Source of the DNA: an uncultured bacterium
GTDB lineage: Bacteria > Bacillota > Clostridia > Oscillospirales > Acutalibacteraceae
DNA: 5,291 nt
Assembly (NCBI GenBank): GCA_905215105.1
Contig: CAJMOI010000134.1
Location: forward strand, 1 to 5,291
Reading direction: 5' to 3'
The position numbers and the translations under genes are program-made. A model generated the notes under the pieces. The model ran no database searches. It saw only the letters and a program-made list of their open reading frames with translations, and had not been told where the DNA came from. Of this stretch, positions 1 through 5,291 are shown piece after piece; position 1 is the first letter of the stretch, and the number at the start of each line of letters is the position of its first letter.

Positions 1-19
1 ACAAAGTATAAAAAAGCCC

Positions 20-244
20 TTACTTTTGCAGCAGTTTTTTTTGACGGGCCAACAGCTTCTCCCGACGGCGGCGGGTTTCCTCTTCGTCGATGATCAGCTC
101 TCCCTCATCGGTGATTTTCAGCACCGTGCCCTCTTTTGCTCCGGCAGGCAGCTCCTGACGGTCAATGCCGAACAGCTTTTCACTGCCCTCCTGCTCACAG
201 ACAGCAAGGGCCCCTTCGAAACGGTCAATAATCAGGGTTCTCAT
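20..244 (-). CDS. DUF3006 domain-containing small protein
   Basis: A 74-residue protein with no signal peptide or membrane segment. The opening MRTLIIDRFEGALAVCE, the middle QELPAGAKEGTVLKI and the closing IIDEEETRRRREKL match my memory of DUF3006, a small family with a predicted short beta-strand fold followed by a charged helix; no biochemical function is known to me. The last third (about 53-74) is a likely amphipathic, strongly basic helix. The start is supported by AAGGAGG (255-261), 10 bases before the ATG. It follows ygiQ after only 29 bases, so it is probably translated from the same mRNA. DUF3006 genes often sit beside metallo-beta-lactamase-fold hydrolases of the ComEC type; none is seen here, but the next gene downstream is outside the window. 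Confidence 0.85.
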   Translation of the reverse strand: MRTLIIDRFEGALAVCEQEGSEKLFGIDRQELPAGAKEGTVLKITDEGELIIDEEETRRRREKLLARQKKLLQK

Positions 245-273
245 GAATTTGTCTCCTCCTTATTTCCATCCGC

Positions 274-2169
274 TCAGCGGTGTTTGGGTCTGGCGTTTTT
301 CTTTCCGGGTTTCTGGGGAACTTTTCTGCCCGCCGGACGTTTTCCAGCGGTCTTTCCGGACTGGGGAACGGTTTCACCCGGCAAGGGACGAACCAGACAC
401 TCCGGGCCGAAACCGATCAGGTCGCTTCTTCCCGCTTCCCGGAGCGCCCGCACCACAATCGCGTGATTTTTGGGCTCATAGTACTGGAGCAATGCACGCT
501 GCATTCCCTTTTCCCGGTCTGTGCGGGGCACATAGATTTCTTTCAGAGTGTAGGGGTCCAGGCCGGTATAGAACATACAGGTGGAAATGGTGCCGGGGGT
601 GGGGTAAAAATCCTGTACCTGTTCCGGGCGCAGGTGTTCTTTTTTCAAAAACAGGGAAAGCTCGATGGCGTCCCGCAGGGTACTGCCCGGATGAGAGGAC
701 ATCAGGTAAGGCACCAGATACTGCTTTTTGCCGATGGACTTGGTGATTTCATAAAAGCGTTTCTGGAATGCATAGTAGGGCTCAATGTGGGGCTTGCCCA
801 TGCAGTCCAGCACCGGGGCGGAACAGTGTTCCGGCGCCACACGGAGCTGGCCGCTGACGTGATGCTGCACCAGTTCCCGCAGGAAAGTGCCGTCCGGGTC
901 CTGCATCACATAGTCATAGCGGATACCGGAGCGGATAAAGACCTTTTTCACCCCCGGCAGCTTTCTCAGCCTGCGCAGCAGGTGGAGGTATTCGGTGTGG
1001 TCAGCCTCCAATGCAGGACAGGGCTTGGGCGCCAGGCACTTTTTCCCTTTACACAGTCCCAGCTGTGCCTGTTTGCGGCAGGAGGGCAGCCGGAAATTGG
1101 CGGTGGGGCCGCCCACATCGTGGATGTATCCTTTGAAATTGGGCTTCTGAATCAGCTTTTCCGCTTCCCGCACCACCGAATCCTCACTGCGGGTGGTGAT
1201 GGCTCTTCCCTGATGGAAGGCGATGGAGCAGAAATTGCAGGCGCCGAAACAGCCCCGGTTATGGGTGATGGAGAATTCCACCTCTTCAATGGCGGGGACG
1301 CCGCCCTCTGCTTCATAAACCGGGTGATAGGTTCCCTCATAGGGCAGCTCAAACACATGGTCCAGCTCTTCCTGGGTCAGGGGCATGGCCGGCGGATTCT
1401 GCACCACAATCTGATGTCCATGGCGCTGGATAACCCGTTTTCCCCGAACTGCGTCCTGCTCGTCCTGCTGTTTGCGGCAGGACACGGCGTATTCCCGTTT
1501 GGAAGCGCAGACCTGCTCAAAACTGGGACAGTCCACAGCCGGGCCGGGCTGGTATTCATTGCTGGGAACAACATAACAGGTTCCCCGGATGTCCGTCATG
1601 GTTTTGACGGATTCCCCTGCATCCAGCCGCCGCGCGATTTCCAGCGTCTGGCGCTCGCCCATGCCGAAGGAAAGCAGGTCCGCGCCCGAATCCAGGAGGA
1701 TGGAGGGGCGGATTTTGTTTTCCCAATAATCATAATGGGCGAAGCGGCGGAGGGAGGCTTCCAATCCACCGATCACCACGGGAACATCGGGATACAGCCG
1801 CTTGAGAATTTTCGAATAGACAATCACGGCGCGGTCAGGACGGCGTCCGGGCTTTTTTCCCGGAGAATAGGCGTCGTCGCTGCGGCGTTTCCGTGCGGTG
1901 GTATAGTGGGCCACCATGGAATCCAGATTGCCGGAATTGCACATGAATCCCAGACGGGGACGGCCGAAGCGCTGAAAGTCCCGGTCGGTTTTCCAGTCGG
2001 GCTGGGCCAGAATCGCCACCCGATATCCGGCGTCCTCCAGCACCCGGGAAATAATGGCGGTGCCGAAGGTGTTGTGATCCACATAGGCATCTCCGGTCAC
2101 CAGGACGAAATCCACCTGATCCCATCCCCGCTCACGGACTTCCTCCATGGTAATGGGTAAAAAAGCCAT
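274..2169 (-). CDS. ygiQ: YgiQ family (UPF0313) radical SAM protein
   Basis: A 631-residue cytoplasmic radical SAM enzyme of unknown reaction. The N-terminus (FLPITMEEVRERGWDQVDFV, then VTGDAYVDHNTFGTAI at 24-39) is the signature YgiQ amino-terminal domain and fixes the start. That ATG has AAGGAGA upstream, with 6 bases between AGGAG (2176-2180) and the ATG. The radical SAM core has CX3CX2C at Cys307, Cys311 and Cys314, the ligands of the 4Fe-4S cluster that cleaves S-adenosylmethionine. A second group of cysteines (364, 373, 378, 384) follows DVGGPTANFR, and the C-terminal part (roughly 440-595) corresponds to the DUF3362/YgiQ carboxy-terminal region, including LRVAPEHCS and QDFYPTPGTISTCMFYTGLDP. 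It ends in a basic, probably disordered tail (about 604-631). Length is normal for the family. It starts 37 bases after ftsK with no terminator visible between them, so co-transcription is likely. No function is established for the family as far as I know. Confidence 0.96.
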   Translation of the reverse strand: MAFLPITMEEVRERGWDQVDFVLVTGDAYVDHNTFGTAIISRVLEDAGYRVAILAQPDWKTDRDFQRFGRPRLGFMCNSGNLDSMVAHYTTARKRRSDDAYSPGKKPGRRPDRAVIVYSKILKRLYPDVPVVIGGLEASLRRFAHYDYWENKIRPSILLDSGADLLSFGMGERQTLEIARRLDAGESVKTMTDIRGTCYVVPSNEYQPGPAVDCPSFEQVCASKREYAVSCRKQQDEQDAVRGKRVIQRHGHQIVVQNPPAMPLTQEELDHVFELPYEGTYHPVYEAEGGVPAIEEVEFSITHNRGCFGACNFCSIAFHQGRAITTRSEDSVVREAEKLIQKPNFKGYIHDVGGPTANFRLPSCRKQAQLGLCKGKKCLAPKPCPALEADHTEYLHLLRRLRKLPGVKKVFIRSGIRYDYVMQDPDGTFLRELVQHHVSGQLRVAPEHCSAPVLDCMGKPHIEPYYAFQKRFYEITKSIGKKQYLVPYLMSSHPGSTLRDAIELSLFLKKEHLRPEQVQDFYPTPGTISTCMFYTGLDPYTLKEIYVPRTDREKGMQRALLQYYEPKNHAIVVRALREAGRSDLIGFGPECLVRPLPGETVPQSGKTAGKRPAGRKVPQKPGKKNARPKHR

Positions 2170-2206
2170 ATCGTTCTCCTTTTGAATCGTTCAGTAAAAA
2201 TAACCA

Positions 2207-4867
2207 TCAATCGGGCTGTTGGGAAACCCGTTCCAGCCACTGCTGATAGGACATCAGCACCTGACGGGGCTTGGAGCCTTCATGGGGCCCGACCACGCCC
2301 AGCTGTTCCAGCTCGTCAATCAGACGGCCTGCACGGGCATAACCAAGACGCAGACGGCGCTGTAAAAGGGAGGTAGACGCCTGCCCCGCTTCCACCACGC
2401 ACTTGATGGCTTCGTTGAGCATGGGGTCCTGTTCGGAATGATCGTTTCCGTCGTCGTTCTTCTCCCGTTCCGCGGCGGCGTTTTTCTCGATTTCCTCCAT
2501 CACCGCTCCGTCATAGGTAACCTCTTCCCGAGTGTGCTTGACAAAGTTGACGATGGACTCCACTTCGCTGTCGCTGACGTAACAGCCCTGAATTCGGGTG
2601 GGTTTCTGACAGCCCACCGGCGCAAAGAGCATATCGCCCTGTCCCAGCAGCTTTTCCGCTCCGCCGGTGTCCAGAATGGTACGGGAATCCACAGGCGAGG
2701 ACACGGTAAAGGCGATACGGCTGGGAATGTTGGCTTTAATCAGGCCGGTAACCACATCCACAGAGGGGCGCTGGGTGGCCACAACCAGATGCATACCGGC
2801 GGCACGGGCTTTCTGGGCAAGACGGCAGATGGAGTCCTCCACCTCGTTGGAAGCCACCATCATCAGATCCGCCAGCTCGTCGATGATAATGACAATCTGG
2901 GGCATGGCGGGCATGGACTGTCCGTCCTCGTCCTTGTAGTCGTTTTCCTTTGCCAGATGATTATAACCGGCCAGATCGCGGACATTGCAGTCAGCAAAAA
3001 TCCGGTACCGGTTGTCCATTTCCTTCACCGCCCAGCTCAGTGCGCCGGAGGCTTTCCGGGGATCGGTGACCACGGGAACCAGCAGATGGGGAATGCCGTT
3101 GTAAATGCCCAGCTCCACCACCTTGGGGTCAATCATCAGCAGCCGGACTTCCTCCGGGCTGGCCTTATAGAGCATACTGATAATCAGCGAGTTGATACAG
3201 ACCGACTTACCGGAACCGGTAGTACCGGCAATGAGGATATGGGGCATTTTGGAAAGGTCGGCACAGGCAATCTGTCCGGTAATGTCCCGCCCCAGCGTCA
3301 CCGTCAGCCGGCTTTTGGCCGTCAGGAAAGAGTTGGATTCAATCAGCTCCCGCATCCGCACCACGCTTCTGTGGCGGTTGGGAATTTCAATGCCGACTGC
3401 GGCTTTTCCCGGAATGGGCGCTTCAATCCGGACACCGGCTGCCGCCAGATTCATGGCAATGTCATCGGACAGGTTGGTGATCTTGCTGATTTTCACGCCA
3501 GCCGCAGGCTGAAGCTCATAGCGGGTAACAGACGGGCCGCGGCAGATATCCAGAATTTTGGCCTGTACGCCAAAGCTCTTGAGGGTCTGGATCAACAATT
3601 GGCCGTTGTGCTGCTGTTCCTCCAGCTCCAAAGAAGCATCGATCACCTTGCTGGGTTCCAGCATGGAAACCGGCGGGAACACATAACCGTCTGCGTTTTC
3701 CGGAACGGGAACCACTTCCGGGACCGATGGAGCGGCCTTTTCTGCCGTAGACTCCTGCGCCGGTTTGGACGGCTGGGAAGCCGGCTGCACGGAAGATTCC
3801 GGCACAGACCGGGAAGAAGCCGGAGACGGCGAAGACGTTTGAGCGGCAACCGATTTTCCGCTGGTGGCTTCCAGAAGAGCCTCTTTTGCCGCGGCCAGCT
3901 TTTCTGCGGAAGCCGGAGATGCAGGGGATGTTTTGGGTTTTTCGATCCCTGTGACCTCGAAAAGATCCTTTTTCCCGCTGTCGGCCTTTGCCGGAGCAGG
4001 CTCAGGCTGAGACGGCTGTTCCGCCTGTTTTTTCTTCTTCGGGGGCAGCTCGTTTTCCGATGCGATGTACATACTCCGCTGTCTGGAGGGTTTTTCCTCC
4101 TCCTGTTCCCGCTGGTCTCTGGGAATATAAATTTCCTGGGTCTGGTGGTTCCGGCTGACACGGCTGGCCACCGATCGGGCCGGCTTGGAAACGGTGCGGA
4201 ACAGCTGGAGCAATGTGGTTCCGGTCAAAATCAGCAGAGTTAAAAATAGAAGCAGCATTACCACGATTTTGGAACCGAGACTGCCCAGCAGTCCGGCAAA
4301 GGGAAAGCCCAGAATTCCGCCGAACAGGCCGGAACCGCCCATTTGACGGCTTTCTTCATACAGCCTTCCCAGCATGGGGAAATAGCCGCCGTTCCGGTCA
4401 AAATGGATGTCGGAAAATACGTAGCTGGCGGAACAGCATAGCAGCAGTACCAGCACCGACAGCAGTACCCGGGTATGCAGGCTGTTGCCGCCCTGCTCTT
4501 TTGCGGTCACCACCGCTATGTAGATCACCAGTACCGGCCAGAGAATCGACCAGGTGCCGAACATTCCCCACATAAAGCCATGCATGGCGTTCCAGCCGCT
4601 TTCCCCGGGGAAAATCACCAGCAGCAGCAGAAACAGAGCGAACACAAAGAGAATAATGGCGTTGCGCTGGTTCCTGCGGTGCTGCAATTCCTGTAACTTT
4701 TGCAGCTGTTCTTTACTGGGCCCGCGGCTCTGGCTGCTTTGACTGCGGCTGCGGCTCTGACTTTGGCTCCGGCTTTTGCTGCCGGAGGTTTTTTTGCTTC
4801 CTGTGGAACCGGACGGCTTTTTCGCCGCCGGTTTTTTGGCGCCTGTTGTTTTTCTGGTCTGTGCCAT
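2207..4867 (-). CDS. ftsK: DNA translocase FtsK/SpoIIIE
   Basis: An 886-residue membrane-anchored, hexameric, ATP-driven DNA pump that moves chromosomal DNA through the closing division or sporulation septum. In order: a Lys/Ser/Gln/Arg-rich cytoplasmic N-terminus (1-68); four, perhaps five, membrane segments (about 70-86, 98-121, 134-151 and 200-220, with a glycine-rich hydrophobic stretch at 180-198 before the last); a Pro/Ala/Ser/Lys/Glu-rich linker (about 222-400); the motor alpha domain (about 410-510); the RecA-like beta domain with Walker A GTTGSGKS (548-555), Walker B IVIIIDE (658-664) and the family segment ATQRPSVDVVTGLIKANIPS (697-716); and the DNA-reading winged-helix gamma domain (about 813-874, including QRRLRLGYARAGRLIDELE). 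Length is somewhat above SpoIIIE, mainly from the N-terminus and linker. All motor motifs are intact, so it should be functional. Whether it is the vegetative FtsK or the sporulation SpoIIIE cannot be told from sequence alone; the tepA neighbour resembles the spoIIIE locus. Confidence 0.97.
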   Translation of the reverse strand: MAQTRKTTGAKKPAAKKPSGSTGSKKTSGSKSRSQSQSRSRSQSSQSRGPSKEQLQKLQELQHRRNQRNAIILFVFALFLLLLVIFPGESGWNAMHGFMWGMFGTWSILWPVLVIYIAVVTAKEQGGNSLHTRVLLSVLVLLLCCSASYVFSDIHFDRNGGYFPMLGRLYEESRQMGGSGLFGGILGFPFAGLLGSLGSKIVVMLLLFLTLLILTGTTLLQLFRTVSKPARSVASRVSRNHQTQEIYIPRDQREQEEEKPSRQRSMYIASENELPPKKKKQAEQPSQPEPAPAKADSGKKDLFEVTGIEKPKTSPASPASAEKLAAAKEALLEATSGKSVAAQTSSPSPASSRSVPESSVQPASQPSKPAQESTAEKAAPSVPEVVPVPENADGYVFPPVSMLEPSKVIDASLELEEQQHNGQLLIQTLKSFGVQAKILDICRGPSVTRYELQPAAGVKISKITNLSDDIAMNLAAAGVRIEAPIPGKAAVGIEIPNRHRSVVRMRELIESNSFLTAKSRLTVTLGRDITGQIACADLSKMPHILIAGTTGSGKSVCINSLIISMLYKASPEEVRLLMIDPKVVELGIYNGIPHLLVPVVTDPRKASGALSWAVKEMDNRYRIFADCNVRDLAGYNHLAKENDYKDEDGQSMPAMPQIVIIIDELADLMMVASNEVEDSICRLAQKARAAGMHLVVATQRPSVDVVTGLIKANIPSRIAFTVSSPVDSRTILDTGGAEKLLGQGDMLFAPVGCQKPTRIQGCYVSDSEVESIVNFVKHTREEVTYDGAVMEEIEKNAAAEREKNDDGNDHSEQDPMLNEAIKCVVEAGQASTSLLQRRLRLGYARAGRLIDELEQLGVVGPHEGSKPRQVLMSYQQWLERVSQQPD
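4724..4774 (-). repeat. Ser-Arg/Ser-Gln dipeptide repeat region in the FtsK N-terminus
   Basis: Residues 32-48 of FtsK read SRSQSQSRSRSQSSQSR, serine at almost every second position alternating with Arg or Gln. This low-complexity, positively charged stretch lies on the cytoplasmic side before the first membrane segment and follows a Lys/Ala/Pro/Ser/Gly-rich run (residues 9-31). At DNA level it is an imperfect run of related 6-base units, which may vary in copy number between strains (inference). Confidence 0.6.
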
Positions 4868-4874
4868 CAGACCC

Positions 4875-4880
4875 CCTCCT
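4875..4880 (-). promoter_or_regulatory. Ribosome binding site of ftsK (AGGAGG)
   Basis: A perfect AGGAGG lies 7 bases before the ATG at 4867-4865. This decides the start of ftsK: the same frame is open further upstream to an ATG at 4990, but that ATG lies inside tepA, has no comparable Shine-Dalgarno at this spacing, and would add 41 residues that look like out-of-frame tepA coding sequence. Confidence 0.85.
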
Positions 4881-4893
4881 CTCTTTCGGAAAA

Positions 4894-4925
4894 ACAGAGC
4901 GCATGATACCGCAGATGCGCTCTGT
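4894..4925 (-). terminator. Hairpin with T-run between tepA and ftsK, terminator-like
   Basis: A perfect 11-bp inverted repeat (4894-4904 with 4915-4925; ACAGAGCGCAT / ATGCGCTCTGT) encloses a 10-base loop. On the minus strand it is followed by TTTT (4893-4890), as expected of an intrinsic terminator after tepA; no T-run follows on the plus strand. A further 5-bp pairing (TTCGG at 4931-4927 with CCGAA at 4889-4885) could extend the base across an asymmetric bulge. The T-run is short, so termination may be partial. It begins 9 bases after the tepA stop codon and ends just before the ftsK ribosome binding site, so it could also act as an attenuator or an mRNA-processing/stability element. Confidence 0.55.
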
Positions 4926-4934
4926 ACCGAACCT

Positions 4935-5291
4935 TCACTTGCTTTTTTTCTTCTTTCCGGATTTTTTTGCTTTTCCGGCGTCCTTTTCAATCATGTCGTA
5001 CAGGGCTTCCAGCGCGTCGGACAGAGAACCCAGAGAATCAATCAGGCCGCACTCCACGGCGTCTTCCCCTTCCAGCACGGTTCCCACGTCCAGCACCAGT
5101 TCCTGGGTATTCATGGAAAGCCGGGTGAACCGCTCGGGAGAAATGTGAGAATTGTGGGTGACAAACCGGGTGATTCGATCCTGCATCCGCTGAAAATAAT
5201 CCAGTGTCTGGGGTACACCCAGCATCAGGCCGTTCATCCGCACCGGGTGAATGGTCATAGTGGCCGACGGGGCGATAAAGGACTTTTTCGC
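4935..5291 (-). CDS. tepA: TepA-type ClpP-family serine protease, C-terminal part (5' end outside window)
   Basis: This is the last 118 codons of a ClpP-fold protease. The frame stays open to the window edge, so the internal Met at 5258 is not the start. The segment SATMTIHPVR matches the strand carrying the ClpP catalytic histidine (codon 5247-5249). The stretch LVLDVGTVLEGEDAVECGLID matches the region with the catalytic aspartate (probably the Asp at 5088-5090) and the family's 'DAV.YGLID' ending. The nucleophilic serine would lie upstream and cannot be checked. The 'IHPVRMNGLMLGVPQT' insertion is typical of the TepA branch rather than housekeeping ClpP. In Bacillus subtilis tepA lies just upstream of spoIIIE and its product has been linked to protein secretion; its substrates are unclear. 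The protein ends in a lysine-rich tail (KKSGKKKKSK), which I do not regard as part of the fold. Family assignment is firm; the TepA subgroup rests on motif memory plus the ftsK neighbour. Confidence 0.85.
   Translation of the reverse strand, partial: AKKSFIAPSATMTIHPVRMNGLMLGVPQTLDYFQRMQDRITRFVTHNSHISPERFTRLSMNTQELVLDVGTVLEGEDAVECGLIDSLGSLSDALEALYDMIEKDAGKAKKSGKKKKSK

Noticed and set aside
6..49. Possible terminator after the DUF3006 gene: GGGC followed by TTTTTT (19-10), with GCCC at 49-46 inside the gene or a short AAAAG/CTTTT pairing
   Set aside because: The GC stem is only 4 bp with a 26-base loop and the alternative stem is AT-only. The T-run is suggestive, but the window ends too soon to support a terminator call.
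280..2160. A 626-codon open frame on the plus strand opposite ygiQ
   Set aside because: It is in exact codon register with ygiQ, so it stays open simply because ygiQ uses no TTA, CTA or TCA codons there, as expected for GC-rich codon choice. The translation resembles no family I know, while the minus-strand protein is an unmistakable YgiQ.
2170..2206. Search for a promoter or terminator between ftsK and ygiQ
   Set aside because: The 37-base gap holds the ygiQ ribosome binding site and no convincing stem-loop or -35/-10 pair, so it was treated as an operon spacer.
2438..4243. A 601-codon open frame on the plus strand opposite ftsK
   Set aside because: It has the same register effect: absence of TTA, CTA and TCA in this part of ftsK leaves the antisense frame open. 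The product is rich in His/Gly/Arg/Phe as expected of an antisense shadow, and it lies over the conserved FtsK motor.
4868..4990. Upstream extension of ftsK to an ATG at 4990
   Set aside because: It overlaps the tepA 3' end in another frame and reads through the hairpin; the ATG at 4867 has a perfect AGGAGG at 7 bases and gives a normal FtsK N-terminus.
1..5291. Search for a novel or mobile system (CRISPR repeats, IS ends, toxin-antitoxin, tRNA, riboswitch)
   Set aside because: No spaced direct repeats, terminal inverted repeats, tRNA-like folds or unassigned large ORFs were found; nearly the whole window is covered by four conserved chromosomal genes.

Overview
All four genes in this window lie on the minus strand, so the region is read from 5291 down to 1. 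In order they are: the C-terminal half of a TepA-type ClpP-family serine protease (cut by the window edge), a full-length FtsK/SpoIIIE DNA translocase, a full-length YgiQ-family (UPF0313) radical SAM protein, and a small DUF3006 protein. The last three are packed head to tail, with gaps of 37 and 29 bases and strong AAGGAG-type ribosome binding sites. They look like one transcription unit.

The source is most likely a moderately GC-rich anaerobic Firmicute of the Clostridia, plausibly an Oscillospiraceae/Ruminococcaceae-type gut bacterium. This is inferred from the Bacillus/Clostridium-type Shine-Dalgarno sequences, the tepA-ftsK pairing known from the Bacillus subtilis spoIIIE locus, the SpoIIIE-like motor and gamma sequences, and the DUF3006 protein, a family I associate with Firmicutes. 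The GC-rich codon choice is also shown by the complete absence of TTA, CTA and TCA codons over about 600 codons in both large genes. No 16S rRNA or other phylogenetic marker is present, so the placement is tentative.

Region by region: 4935-5291 is the tepA-like fragment. 4868-4934 is a short gap with a perfect 11-bp hairpin followed by a T-run on the minus strand, and the ftsK ribosome binding site comes directly after it. 2207-4867 is ftsK. 2170-2206 is a short spacer with the ygiQ ribosome binding site. 274-2169 is ygiQ. 245-273 is a spacer with another strong ribosome binding site. 20-244 is the DUF3006 gene. 1-19 is downstream sequence with a weak terminator-like T-run. No stretch over 300 bases lacks a gene.

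Functionally this is a conserved housekeeping neighbourhood: chromosome segregation at the septum or during sporulation (FtsK/SpoIIIE), a cytoplasmic ClpP-like protease, an uncharacterised radical SAM enzyme and a small protein of unknown function. I see no mobile element, CRISPR array, RNA gene, toxin-antitoxin or defence system. The most interesting local signal is the terminator-like hairpin just before the ftsK ribosome binding site.
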